Notes: a model not told the origin generated them from the sequence alone. Counted from the stretch's first letter, positions 45,677 to 57,755 are shown. The stretch: 64,000 bases of DNA from Lineus longissimus (GCF_910592395.1 NC_088308.1:11235001-11299000), one strand, 5' to 3'. A program made the numbers and translations.

Positions 45677-46600
45677 CAAACCAAGGAATGTTGGTACAAC
45701 TATGACATTACCAGGCAATGAAGAGCCAGGAATGGCCTCAGCCATTACTGCAGTTTGACCAACAAGATCACCAGTACCACAGAAACCAGAGACCTCAACC
45801 TGCGAGTCAGGTGGTAAAGTAACTGGATTGCTTTTAACGACATTTCCAACAATAGCGTTGCGGGAATCAACGAGAGCAGAAATGGTGAGATTCCATGGCT
45901 TGAGCACGTTCAAACCAGGAGTGGACTCACAATGTGAAAGGATGTTGGTGCCGACCAGAACAGGAACGTTGAAATTGTATGTGGTATCAGGAACAACCAG
46001 CAAAGGTACGTCGAACGAACGATCAGAAAATGGACATTTCACACTGACCTCAATGTACCCGTGATATGGTAATCGTGAACCGTTGGCGCCATGCAGAAGG
46101 TTGTCTATTGAGTGTAAAGGCAGATTTGGAAACTGAGTTTGATAGGCTGAAATAGATATTGTCCTGACCATAGAACCTGTATCTAAAAGACATAAAACGA
46201 TCCTGCCTTCGATATTATTGAATGACTCATTGGGTTTCCCAACAAGCTTTGAAGGAATGCTACGAGTTTGGTTGATAGGAACAAGTATATGCCGACGACT
46301 TTGACAGATAACAGGTGGAGATCTCGAGCGTCGCTTTAAGTTGATTGGTTTTGCAGTAGGACGACTTTCGCGCTGAGCAATGGGACCAGATTCATGGCAA
46401 CCAAAGGTAGGTCCCTTTACCTTGGTGCCTGGGAGGTTGTTGACTTATCATTGGAAGTGGAATCTGAAAATGTGGCAATCCTTGGTTTTGTAAGGTAGGT
46501 AGTCTGAGATGGCATGCCAGATGAAACAGAACCAGGGATACCAGAAGACACACTCTGCCCGAAGACTGGTGGACCAGGTGCTGGCTGAAATTGAAATTGT
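45677..46600 (-). pseudogene. Ty3/gypsy gag end and aspartic protease
   Basis: Minus-strand reading runs from a proline-rich gag end (FQPAPGPPVFGQ) through a linker to the retropepsin active site LLDTGSMV (about 46,170-46,190). It then gives MVRTISISAYQTQFP, VSVKCPFSDRSFDVPLLVVP and LVGTNIL. The protease normally matures the polyprotein. The reading is broken upstream of the active site (frame breaks and a stop between about 46,200 and 46,440). It ends at VPTFLGLQ, where the LINE begins. The reverse transcriptase continues on the LINE's far side at 42.53 kb. Confidence 0.8.
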
Positions 46601-46690
46601 CATAGACTGGTGGACCAGGTGCTGGCTGAAATTGAAATTGTCATTTTGAAATTGAAATTGAAATTGAAATTGAAATTGTCATTTTATATA
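46600..46690. repeat. (TTTCAA)n LINE tail next to a 41-bp direct duplication
   Basis: On the plus strand aaattg is repeated at about 46,646-46,676, the 3' microsatellite tail of the LINE that follows. A 41-bp sequence beginning agactggtggaccaggtgct occurs at 46563-46603 and again at 46604-46644. Confidence 0.85.
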
Positions 46691-48105
46691 GCGCCCGTAT
46701 CACTGGAACAATGTTCACAGGCGCTCATAAGCTTGCACAAACAAATATGTTTTTAAGTCTCTGCGGAAAGTATTGACGTCCTGTGCAGCTCTCAGGGTGG
46801 ACGGTAGTGAGTTCTACACCTGAGCCGCAAGAATGGAAAAGGATCGTCCTCCGAAAGTTTTTAGTCTGTATTTGTTTTCCTTTAGAGGGTCCATAGATCC
46901 AGAGCGAAGGGAGCGAGGGGGTGTGTAATGTTCGAGGAGATCGTTGAGGTAATTGGGTGCCAAATGATGGTATACTTTATAAGTGAGAAGAATTAACTTG
47001 AACTGTATGCGCTCGCGCACAGGCAGCCAGTGCAGCTCGGCAAGAACTGGAGTGATGTGTGCCCGACGATTGGTTCTAGTAACAAGGCGTGCTGCACGGT
47101 TTTGCACTAGCTGGAGCTTGCGTAGCGATTGTTCCGAAATTTCAGCCAGGCTGCTGTTGCAATAATCAAGTCTGGACAGCACGAGGGCTTGAGCAAGATT
47201 CTTGGTGGCATCAACTGTCAGCTGCCTCCTGACCAGACCTATATTCCGCAGGTGGTAAGAGGCAGAACGCACAACGCTTGACACATGTGCATCCATAGAC
47301 AAGTTAGAATCAAACAGAACACCGAGGTTCCGAACCGGAACTTTCGACACTTGAGCGACTGTGCCGGCAATGTTGACTGAAGGTAACTCAAATGATTGCA
47401 GTGCGTACTGAGTGCCAAAGAGCATGACCTCAGTCTTGTCGGGGTTACCCTTTAACTTATTCACCGTCAACCAGTCCTGAATGCTGTTCAGTTTCCGTTC
47501 AAGCTCTGTACATTTGGTGGGTACTGCATCCACAACTTGATATGGGAGTGCCGTGTAAACCTGAGTATCATCAGCATAGCCATGGCGGATTATGGTACAA
47601 TCCTTCAGGATGTCACCAAGTGGAAGAATGTAAATCAGGAACAACAGTGGTCCCAAAACAGACCCTTGAGGGACGCCACAATCGAGTCGTTTCACGTCAG
47701 ATTTTGCCCCATTTATCACTACCTGCTGTGTGCGCGAAGATAGGTAGGAACTAAACCAGTCAAGGGCTGATCCAGACACACCTAGGACTTTCTGGAGCCT
47801 ACCGAGCAAGATGGAATGATCCACCGTATCGAAAGCGGCACTTAAGTCTAATAGCACAAGAATGGCAGCTCCGTGATTATCAACCATCATTCTAATATCG
47901 GTCTGAACCTTGAGCACTGCGGTCTCAGTTGAGTGTCCTGCCTTGTAGGCTGATTGAAATGTATCGTGGAGAGAATGGGCCGTCATATAAGCATTCAGTC
48001 GTACTGCCACAACCCTCTCGAGAACCTTTGATATGAAGGAGAGGTTACTGACCGGCCTATAGTTCTTCAGACTTTCACAATCTAGCTGCACATTGCCTAA
48101 TGGGG
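46645..48105 (-). mobile_element. L2/CR1-like LINE, 5'-truncated
   Basis: Minus orientation. Begins inside the reverse transcriptase near 48,105 and ends in gggcgctatataaaatgaca followed by a hexamer tail. This 3' terminus is the form usual for L2-like elements. It is a dead-on-arrival copy with no ORF1 or endonuclease. Confidence 0.9.
46814..48091 (-). pseudogene. L2/CR1-like LINE reverse transcriptase (425-codon open frame)
   Basis: NYRPVSNLSFISKVLERVVA, FQSAYKAGHSTETA, VLLDLSAAFDTVDHSILL (motif A), CGVPQGSVLGPLLFLIYILP (motif B), IIRHGYADDTQVYTAL (YADD, motif C), then LTVNKLKGNPDKTEVMLFG and LGVLFDSNLSMDAHV. The C-terminal region ends HWLPVRERIQFKL, TYKVYHHLAPNYLNDLL and GGRSFSILAAQV. A TAG replaces the expected Trp in V-W-N-S-L-P, 38 codons before the natural end. 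Catalytic residues are intact, so the copy is comparatively young. The N-terminal half is missing. Confidence 0.93.
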
Positions 48106-48106
48106 T

Positions 48107-48831
48107 AGAGCAACTGAACCAGAGGAAGAGATATTCCTACTAGAACCAAACGAAGGCAGACCTCACGGGGAGTTCATTGACTTGTACCTTAAAACTGATG
48201 TGTTACTTTTAGCTGATTTATTTGAGAAGTTCAGGGATGTCAATTTAAATTACTTTCAGATCGATCCATGTCACTGTTACTCAGCACCGGGTCTTACATG
48301 GCAAGCTGGTTTGAAATACACAGGAATAAACCTAGAACTTCTAACAGATAGCAACATTGTACATGTACTTACTTTTGAAAAGGCAATAAGAGGTGGAATT
48401 TCGGGTCTGATGGGAACAAGACATGTTAAGACCGATGATAACCACAAACTCCTCTACATTGATGCTAATAACCTTTACGGTTGGGCTATGATGGAACCTC
48501 AACCTTATGGTAGTTTTGATGTGACAGATATTAATTCAGCAGATGATGATGATGACCTATATCTAAGATGATTATGTCGATACCTAAGGATAGTGAGGTA
48601 GGTTATTTCTTTGAGATAGACTTGGGTTATCCTAGTATCATAAAGTTCAAGTCAAGGAACTTTCCATTCTGCCCCGAGTCTCTCTTTATTTAAGATGATG
48701 AATTCAGCCCTTATCAGAGAGGGTTACTGGGTGACGAGAAAATATCAAATGTAGAGAAACTGATACTGACACAAAATTTACTAATAGGTTGTGGTAAACT
48801 AATCTTACAATATATTCATGTTCACTACATT
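48107..48831 (+). pseudogene. Protein-primed family B DNA polymerase fragment (Maverick/Polinton-like), palm and exonuclease part
   Basis: Starts EEEIFLLEPNEGRPHGEFID, then YLKTDVLLLADLFEKFR (the YxxxD exonuclease III motif), CYSAPGLTWQAGLKYTG, and KLLYIDANNLYGWAM (polymerase motif A in the protein-primed form). A frame break lies near 48,565, then SIPKDSEVGYFFEIDLGYP, a TAA at 48691-48693, and EFSPYQRGLLGDEKISNVEK to about 48,831. This order is that of self-synthesising transposons and related viruses. No integrase, packaging ATPase or capsid genes are nearby. It starts at the very base where the L2-like LINE begins. Confidence 0.88.
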
Positions 48832-49965
48832 TCTTCTCATTACCAGCAATTCCCAACCTTTTAGCTGCGCATGCGCCAAACTCCCTTCCAGAGCCAAGCA
48901 TACGTTTTCTATAGCAGATCGAGGTGAGAGACATCTCACGGCTTTCTGTGTAACTAAAGCCTAGTTGCCGATAGCGTATGTGATTCTATGACTATCAAGG
49001 CATTTGCAGGCCAAATTTTGAGTTGATTGGTGAAAATTTTTCCATGTCCACCTATGGGTTGAAAATACCACGTGAATTGCAATTTTTCCTAATGTAAATT
49101 CTAAGAAAACATGAAAATTGGCCGACTTCTGTGGCCTTTTTGAATCACATAGAGTTTGCAAATTTAGTTTGCCGATAGCTCCTGCAGAAGGCAGCATCAT
49201 ACTGAGTATACTGAAACACAGGCCATTGGGAAAATTGAAAATTTTTCCATGTCCACAGGGGGGTCCAAATTGGCGTCCCAAGTGGATTTGAGGAGAGAAT
49301 ATATGTCCAAACATCAACATACATGAAAAGCTGGACCTCAAGTGATCTTTGAAGATATGAGAATGACTGCCCTTTGATAACTTCTTGCTTTATTTGTCCA
49401 CTTTATGGCCTAAGATCCCTAGCTTTGGATGGTTCAATTAAGGACACTAGGGCTGGGAAGGGTCATGTCAGGGGGGGGGGGGGAGGCGGGTGACCAAGCC
49501 CGAAATATTATATTGCATCCTTCTCTTCAACATATTTGCCAAAGCTTTTGCTGTTGCATGGATTCCTCAGATGTTTGGGCTCTCTCAGCTCTGTCATTTG
49601 GTAACCTCTGTCTGGGTGTTGGCTAGGTAGATAGGATGGGGGGGGGGGGGGGGTCCTGACAGTGTTGACAAGGAGAAACTCGGAAAACCGTGATTCTAGA
49701 CAAAACCCTGTTCTTTTGATGAGCTGGAACACATTCAAAATTGTGAACCCACAACTTGAAGGCATAAAACTGACAAAAGGCATTGATTTCTTGTACTAAA
49801 AATATATTTTATTATTCGATGAACGCTCTGATTGGCTAAATTGGGTCACGTGTCAAACTCGATCGTAGCGCCTGCATTTAGCAGCGGCATAATAAAGTTG
49901 GGGATTGCTGGTAATGTTATGATTCTCAAGTGTTGACTTACGATAGAAGTAATTCATACACCTCT
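48832..49965. other. No gene recognised; two long G runs
   Basis: G13 at 49471-49483 and G16 at 49638-49653. Repeated aaaatttttccatgtccac at 49,033 and 49,234. No coding signature was found between the two polymerase pieces. Confidence 0.5.
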
Positions 49966-51132
49966 TTAGAGATGCACAGTATGAGTACCAGTCCTTAAGA
50001 ACATATTGATGTCAGTTATGTACATGAAATGACCCTTGAAATAAAGAATATCAATGACATCATCATCATCATAGTTCTTACCATTTCCGGACAGGTAGAG
50101 ATGTTCTAGTTTTGCCTCAAGTATGTTTTTAGCAGATTCGTTCTGTAACTTGAATACATTAATCTTAAGATTGTTATCACTATCGATTTTAGGGATATCC
50201 TTTTGAATACATACAGGAAAGGAGTTTATTTGTACTCCGTACTGAGAGATAGGCTCGATCTTGATATCATTTTCATACATCTTTTCTAACATTTCAGTAA
50301 TAAGCTCCGCATTTTCTTGAAATTCTATTTTATGTTCCTTGACATATCTAGCAGCCAGTAGACTCCAGAGCAAACACTTCTGATTATTTCCCTGTTCCTG
50401 TGACATTACATTGATTACAGCTTTAGTGTTTAATGGTAATCTACTGTGATGACCACCTTTACACCTCTTGTAAGAACATATTGTCATGTCACAGGACTCT
50501 ATTATGTTAAGAGACAAGCCAGACCGTACCCTTGAAAGTATCTCTCCTCAATCTCTGTATTAATGTAGTTAAGCTGGTTGGTTACTGCATAGATTGCCTG
50601 ATTCCTTGAAATTATGCTTTCCATTGGAGATTGAATTGGATGTAATACCTTGTCGATTCAAGCTCTGCTCTGGGACCGAAGGTCGATTCAAGCTCTGCTC
50701 TACAGCCGAAGGTCGATTCAAGCTATGATTTGCGGGCAAAGCCCGATTGAACTGGGCGAAAACTGATATGCTTATTTTGTGGTGATAATCATTGAGTTGA
50801 AAAAGAACCTCCTCTATCTTCTCTCTGTATTCATATACCTGTTTGGCTTCTCTGTCAATATTAACTCTAATAGTAACCACAGGCTTGCCAAACTCCTTTA
50901 CTACTTCAATTCCTTCCACTTTCTTTATGCCATCAAGCTCCTCGGTCTCAAAGGCAAGCTTCTTATCTACACCTTTAGGGATTAGTAGTGGAAAAGGAGG
51001 TTGTACTTGTACCCCTAAGTTATTCATCTGTTTATCTAAATGTCTCTTAGTCTTCCTGTTGGCTGCCATATTGCTGTATGAGACATATTTATCACAAGTA
51101 GGACTGGGAACCTTTTGGTTTCTATCACTCAT
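49966..51132 (-). pseudogene. N-terminal region of the protein-primed DNA polymerase gene, opposite orientation
   Basis: Two open stretches in the same frame (51132-50569 and 50517-49966) are joined through a short alternative frame (NQLNYINTEIEERYFQGYG), so at least two compensating indels separate them. Recognisable parts: VYEYREKIEEVLFQLNDYHH with FAQF, then GW-SLNIIESCDMTIC, KAVINVMSQEQ, KCLLWSLLAAR, YGVQINSFPVCIQKDIPKID, NVFKLQ and GHFMYITDI. This is the conserved stretch that precedes the exonuclease domain in Maverick/Polinton-type polymerases. The exonuclease/palm piece lies 1.1 kb away on the other strand, so the gene has been inverted or these are two insertions. A 10-residue repeat lies within (50,653-50,742). 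Confidence 0.75.
50653..50742 (-). repeat. In-frame 30-bp repeat (3 copies) within the polymerase remnant
   Basis: tcgattcaagctctgctctg begins at 50653 and 50683, with a diverged third copy at 50713. In the minus frame this gives three ~10-residue repeats of SLNRPS-VEQ type. Confidence 0.85.
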
Positions 51133-51289
51133 TATTTAGATTAAAAAGATTTATTAAAATTTCACTCTACACTTTCTAATTAATCTTTTTAAGTTATGTT
51201 ACATCATCACACTTATTGTAAGTAATAGGATAATGGATGCTAGATTAGTCGGTTTTGTATTGGAATTAAGGCAACTTTAATGGGAAAAT

Positions 51290-53475
51290 ACTTGTGTTTG
51301 GCTATCCCAGCACAAGACAGAAGTACGGTACAGCTTGCCCTATCCTCCTCTACACCTTGGCTGTCCCAAGCACAAGACAGAGGTACCGAAGAGCTTAGCA
51401 TATCCTCCCTAAACCTTGGTTGTCCCCAGCACAAGACAGAGGAACTGTACAGCCTACCCCATCCTCCGCTACTCCTTGGTTGTCCCCAGCACAAACAGAA
51501 GTACGGTACAGCTTGCCCTATCCTCCTCTATCCCTTGGCTGTCCCCAGCATAAGACAGAAGTAAGGTACAGCTTGCCCTATCCTCCTCCATCCCTTGGCT
51601 GTCCCCAGCACAAGACAGAAGTACGGTACAGCTTCCTCTATCCGCCTCTACACCTTGGCTGTCCCCAGCACAAGACAGAGGTACAGAACAGCTTAGCATA
51701 TCCTCCCTACATCTTGGTTGTCCCAACCACAAGACAGAAGTACGGTACAGCTTGCCCTATTCTCCTCTATCCCTTGGCTCTCCCAGCACAAGACAGAAGT
51801 ACGGTACAGCTTGCCCTATTCTCCTCTACACCTAGGCTGTCCCAAGCACAAGACAGAAGTACGGTACAGCTTGCCCTATTCTCCTCTATCCCTTGGCTAT
51901 CCCAGCACAAGACAGAAGTACGGTACAGCTTGCCCTATTCTCCTCTTCATCTTGGTTGTCCTAACCACAAGACAGAAGTACGGTACAGCTTGCCCTATTC
52001 TCCTCTATCCCTTGGCTATCCCAGCACAAGACAGAAGTACGGTACAGCTTGCCCTATCCTCCTCTACACCTTGGCTGTCCCAAGCACAAGACAGAGGTAC
52101 CGAAGAGCTTAGCATATCCTCCCTACACCTTGGTTGTCCCCAGCACAAGACAGAGGAACTGTACAGCCTACCCCATCCTCCCCTACTCATTGGTTGTCCC
52201 AACCTCAAGACAGAGGAACAGTACAGCCTACCCCATCCTCCCCTACTCATTGGTTGTCCCAACCTCAAGACAGAGGAACAGTACAGCCTACCCCATCCTC
52301 TCCTATACACACTGGCTGTCCCCAGCGTGAGGTAGAGTATGGTACAGCTTTGATACCCTATCCTCCTCCATCCTTTGGCTGTCCCCAGCGCAAGACAGAG
52401 GTACGGTACAGCTTGCCTTATCCTCCTCTACACCTTGGTTGTCCCCAGCACAAGACAGAGGCACGGTAAAGCCTACCCTATCGTCCTCTATACCTTGACT
52501 GTCCGAGCACATGCCAGAGGTACAGTACAGCTTAGCATATCCTCCTTACACCTTGATTTGGTCTCGTACGCAAGACAGGTACAGCTTACCCCATCCTCTC
52601 TTCCACCTTGGCTGTCCCCAGCACAGGACAGAGATATGGTATAGCTTACCCATCCATACCTCAACTTCGGTTGTCCCCGCACAAGGCAGTGGTTTGGCAC
52701 TGTCTACCCCATCTTATCCTACACCTTGACTGGCCCTAGCACAAGACAGGGGTACGGTGCAGCATACCCTATCCTCACCGATAACTCGGCTGTCCTCAGA
52801 ACAAGACAGAGATATGGTATAGCATACCCCATCCTCCCCTCAACCTTGTTATCCTGGCACAAGACAGAGGTACGGTACAGCCTACCCCACCCTCACCCTC
52901 ACCAACAGCTTTGCTGTCCCCAGCACAGGACAGAGATATGGTATAGCTCGCCCCATCTTCCCCTAAACCGTGGTTGTCCCCGGCACAGTTTACCCCATCC
53001 TCCCCTACACCTTGGCTGTCTCCAGCACAAGACAATGATTAGGTACAGTCTACCCTATGCTCTCCAACACCTTGACTATCTCCAAGACAAGACAGAGATA
53101 TGGTATGGCTTACCCATCCTCCCCAAACCTTGGTTATCGTGGCACAAGATAGAGCTATGGTACAGTTAACCCCATCCTCTCCAACACCTTGGCTGTCCTC
53201 AGCACAAGACAGAGGTACGGTACAGCTATTCTCTCTTTCCAACACATTAGCTATCCCTAGCACAAGACAGAGATATGGTACAGCCTAACTCATTCTGTCT
53301 CTCCAACACCTTAGCTGTCCCAAGCACAAGACAGAGATATGGTATAGCTCACCCCATCTTCCCCTTAACCTTGTCCCTGGCACAAGATGGAGGTACGGTG
53401 CTGCCTATCCCGTCCTCTCCCACAAAATGGCTATCCCTGGCAAAAGACAGAGGTACAGTACATCGATCTGAAGAG
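51290..53475. repeat. Minisatellite, 59/60-bp unit, about 36 copies
   Basis: cacaagacagaagtacggta recurs at 51311, 51371, 51430, 51490, 51549, 51609, 51669 and so on, at alternating 59 or 60 bp. The consensus contains ccttggctgtccccagcaca and gcttgccctatcctcctcta. The middle third is most homogeneous and both ends are degenerate. Open frames of up to 230 codons on both strands arise because 60 bp is a multiple of three. The 59-bp units break every frame, so I do not call a protein. Confidence 0.95.
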
Positions 53476-54419
53476 AGGGCCGGGTTCCACATACATGTAC
53501 AGTCCTACCAGAAAGTAAATGTCCACAGGTTTTTTCAATATCAGAGATAGAATAAGATAATTGAATGCAGTTTTCAGCAAAGAATAGTGTATTTATTTGG
53601 TATTGTATCTTTTGTATTTGGACCCAGCTAATCCTGTCTCTTCTTTATGTAACAGGCAATTTTGAAAATGTCCAATAACTAACTTTTTTATTTTATTTTA
53701 TTTCGTTCTTTTTCACAATGTATGGGTGAACTACTAGTATGATGCAAAAAAGGGTTTTGTTCGCTTTCATTAGAAAATTCCTCCTAAATGTTCATTTTGA
53801 AGATTAGTTTTAGCTCGCTGTAGGTGAATGTTTTTTTCAGACAGCTGGTGACATTTGTAAACTCCCCTCATGGTCAGCAATGCAGTCAGTCAGGAGGGCC
53901 ATTCAGCACAATTGATGGTTCAATTACTATTATAAGCAGAGGGTTGTTCAAGGGCTGTCCGTTGCAACTGATTCCCAAACAAACCTAACATGCCAATGAT
54001 TCAATCGTATGTTGATGACTGCACAAAGGTAGGAAGTGTTCACTTAGAAACCCAGTGAATATGGTCATGTTCATAATAGGAAATATAATATGAGATAATT
54101 TTATAGTAATTGCATGGCCCTTGACCAGCTCAGCTTATACATGAAGGAAAGGGGGTCTTTATCAAAGGTAATGGAAGAGATTAAAATCTTAACACAAAAA
54201 ATCCTAAGCAAAAATGTGCATTTGTCACTATCGAACATATTCTATGGAATTGCAAGTGCCAAAAAATGAAGGTCACAAAGCACAGTTCATGGGCTTATGT
54301 GAATTTTTAATGAAACGGCCAGGGGCCATTGTGCTCACCGTAAGTATTTTTAGTAGACAGTTACAGAAAGTGCTGCAGTATGTAGGCCTCTCATAATTTA
54401 TACATGCATCTGTGACCAG
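53476..54419. other. AT-rich stretch, no gene seen
   Basis: No repeat family or coding signature was recognised. Confidence 0.4.
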
Positions 54420-55930
54420 TTCAGAGCCGGCCCTGGTCAAGTGGTGAATCCGAGACTTGTGGTTCCAAGCTTGTAGAGTCTAGGTGAAAATGATAGTGAA
54501 GAAACGTGCCACTCCATGACACTGGTGAATATATTTTTAACTTTGACCTCAGTGACCCTGACAGGTAGGTCAAATAACAAACCAGGATGATATGTGATGT
54601 AGACACATCCACCTGACCATAACAATTTCATCACTCGTTACACTACAGCAATCGGCAAAAAACGATTTCCAAGATGGCCGCCTAATTAAATCTATGGCAC
54701 CAAATAAATCAAAAAATGAAGAAAATGTAAGATAGAACTCAGAAAAGAAAAAAGGAAAAGATGAAAAATAAAAATATTTTTGGCTGTCCTTGACCGGGGT
54801 TTGAACTCACGACCTTTGGATTGCCACAAAACATGCAATTTCGGCCATATTTGAATTCCGATCTGGCTGAAACTTGGCATACAAATAGTGGCTTCTTAGA
54901 TGCATCATTACACAAAATTAAAACTCTTTTCATTGAACAACGACAAAACGTACCAAGAACGGTAAAGTTTTCAACTTTGACCTCTGTGAACTTGAAAGGT
55001 GGGTCAAATCAAAAACCCGTAAGATATGTGATGTATCCTTGCTAGGAGTACCTACCATGAAACTTTTATCAAAAACAAATCAGTAATAAGAGAGAAATCA
55101 CACTTTTTGAGTTTTGAGTTTGGGCCCCCTGGTGGCCGAGTCAATAATCAGACCGAACCAAAATTCAGTGTAAAAGGTCAACTGACCTAGGGGGTCATTT
55201 GTTCAAAGTTTCAAGTTCATAACTGTTGCGGTTGAGAAACTTGCCATAGTTACACTCAAACGGCAAATTTACGCCATTTGACCTCTGCGACCCTAAAAAG
55301 TAGGTCAAATCCGAAAAATCGTGCAACATCTCAGGTAACCTTGCTAGGGGTCCCTGCCATAAAAATTTCATCAAAAACAATTTGCTAATAAGCGGCCGGC
55401 TATTGCACTTCTTACTTTTTCTGTTTTGGCCCCCTGGTGGCAAAGTCAAGAATCAGATCAGGCTGAAATTCAGCACCAGAGGTTATCTGATATAGGGGGT
55501 TATATGTACCAAGTTTCAAGCTCACAGCTTTGGTGGTTGAGAAACGTGCCATAGTTACACTCGAACGGCCAATTCACGCCATTTGACCTCTGCGACCTTG
55601 AAAAGTAGATCAAATTATAAACCCGTAAGATATATGATGTATCCTTGCTTTGAGTACCTACCACAAAAGTTTTATCGAAAACAAGTCACTAATAAGCAAG
55701 ATATCACACTTTTTAGATATCCACATTTGGCCCCCTGGTGGCCAAGTAGAGAATCAGATCGGACAGAAATTTAGTGTCACGGGTCATATGACCTAGGGGG
55801 TCATGTGTACAAAGTTTTCAGTTCATAGGCCTAGCGGTTAAAAAACGTGCCACTGTTTTTGAACTAGGATACGACGGACGACGACGACGGACACTGCGGT
55901 ATTGTATAGACTCCCCTACGGTGAGCCGAA
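54420..55930 (+). repeat. Dispersed repeat 'D' cluster (about three copies)
   Basis: Modules agaaacgtgccatagttaca, gacctctgcgaccttgaaaa, gatgtatccttgctaggag, gccccctggtggccaagt and the closing cgacggacgacgacgacgga / gactcccctacggtgagcc occur two to three times in the same orientation. Confidence 0.75.
54783..54828 (-). other. tRNA-like 3' half (B-box), possible SINE relic
   Basis: On the minus strand ggtcgtgagttcaaacccc resembles a TΨC arm with B box (gttcaaacccc), followed by an AT-rich tail. There is no A box or acceptor stem upstream, so it is not a tRNA gene. Confidence 0.3.
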
Positions 55931-56562
55931 AAGGTATATGAAATTAAAAGAGATTTTTGGACCTTTTTTGAAATGTTTGTTACATAATGAAGGAGTGGAA
56001 TTAGGTGCATCCAAACACAACAGATATATGACCACCTAAATATACCATTCTCTGCTGAAAACCGCATTCAAATATCTTATTTTATCTCTGTGATATTTAT
56101 AAAATCGTTGGACATTTACTTTCAGGTAGAACTGTACATGGAAAGGCTCCAATTATTGTTCATCGCATTGAGAAATTTCAATCAACAAAAGGCAGGTTTA
56201 AAAAAGACTCGCCCAACACCAAGATATTGCAGCATTTTTTTATCCTAGCTAGTGACATCAACACAAAGAGCATGTTAAAACTTAAAAACTTAACAAGATT
56301 TGTTAATTCTGTTCACTGATAAGTATGGTTTATTACATCATAAGTTGGTATATTGATTAGTCTTAAGTATGCATATGATACATACAAAGAATATTGTTAA
56401 TCAGCACTACAAGCTACAACAAGAACATTTTTCAAGATCCACTCATGATAATTTTATATTTCGTGTTTTGATATCTAATTCATATGCCTCTTGAGCAGCA
56501 ATAAAATTTCTACAATACATAATCTTCATACAGTGTAAGGGTTATTGATGTAGACAACTCAA

Positions 56563-56736
56563 AGACCCTCTCTATTAAGGACACTCTCAGGACAGAGAAT
56601 TCCTCTCTCCTTATGGAAAGGTGTCCTGATAAGAGAGGTCAAATTGAATGAAAACAACCAATTTGGGACCAAAATAATGTCCTTAGTAGATAGGTTGTCC
56701 GTTATAGAGAGGTGTCCGCTAAGGGAGGTTCTACTG
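56563..56736. mobile_element. MITE family M1, diverged copy
   Basis: ctctctattaaggacactct at the left and gctaagggaggttctactg at the right (then ta) match the family in the tandem unit. The left terminus is eroded. Confidence 0.75.
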
Positions 56737-57154
56737 TACAAAGAAGAGCCTTTTATGTACATTGCAGACACCCATTAACGTCCATTTTACCACATTTTTG
56801 CCAATCAAAAAAGGACCAGAAACCAAATATCAAAATCATATAACCCTTATTAATTCATGATAACAATACATGAAAGATTTTCAGAAACCAAAAATCCATG
56901 GCTTATCTGCATAATTTATGCAAATTAGGCGCGGTCGCTTCCAAGGATGAGAAAATCAGTTTTTTGAAATTTATTCCTTAGAGGCCATGACTCCAGGTAT
57001 TTTGCCATTTCCTGCTGTAAGACGTTTTCAAAAGTGCACCTAACAATTTATATAATACAGAAAACCCCATGCAATTTGCTCCATCCATTTTGAAGATATA
57101 GCCTTTCAGGTGTTTGACAACTAGATCACCTAATCAGGCTAGCAACTGGCTTGT

Positions 57155-57755
57155 TAGAGCCAGGCGGCGGGTTCACCAAAATTGTGATGTAGATCAGGCT
57201 ATTGCCCTACTTGGGAGGACACATATAAATTAATGCTCTTAAAATTGATATATGAAGTCTGTTTTTCATTGACATTTTCAATGTTCAAGTATGAAAGCAT
57301 ACCTTTGCCCATAATAAATCAGTTTATTGTATTCCAAAAAATATTTTAATTAAATATTTTAATTTTTTTTGGAAAACCGGTTATATTTATTTTAGAAGTC
57401 AACTCTCACATCTAGAAAGTGTTATTTGAGCTAATTCATGAAGTGGGGAAACAAAATCAATGCCAAAAAAAACATAGACCCCACAAATATGGTCCAATTA
57501 GGTTTTCTAGACAATTTAGACAAATTTATAGAACTTAATTGATTTTTCAAATTCGATTCTTTTTACAGAAAATTGCATCAAATACATCAATTTATACAAT
57601 ACTTAAACTATCATAATGTATTTCTAATTTAAAGCTTCGATATACCTTATAATAAGGTAAGGTAATACAGACAAATTTATACTATTTATAGTAAGAAATC
57701 CAACGTCAGCCTGATCTATGTCAGTAAACCTGCCGTCTGACTTTACTTAGAAACC
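57155..57755. mobile_element. Possible inverted-repeat element, ~600 bp
   Basis: aggcggcgggttcac...tagatcaggct at the left and agcctgatcta...aaacctgccgtctg at the right are imperfect inverted repeats around an AT-rich interior. Weak. Confidence 0.35.

Noticed and set aside
51420-52335. Open frames of 205-230 codons giving a 20-residue repeat protein
   Set aside because: They come from the 59/60-bp minisatellite, open on both strands and in several frames. The 59-bp units break each frame, and there is no start context, splice site or non-repeat domain.
54783-54828. tRNA gene on the minus strand
   Set aside because: Only a B-box-like TΨC arm is visible. There is no A box, anticodon arm or acceptor stem.
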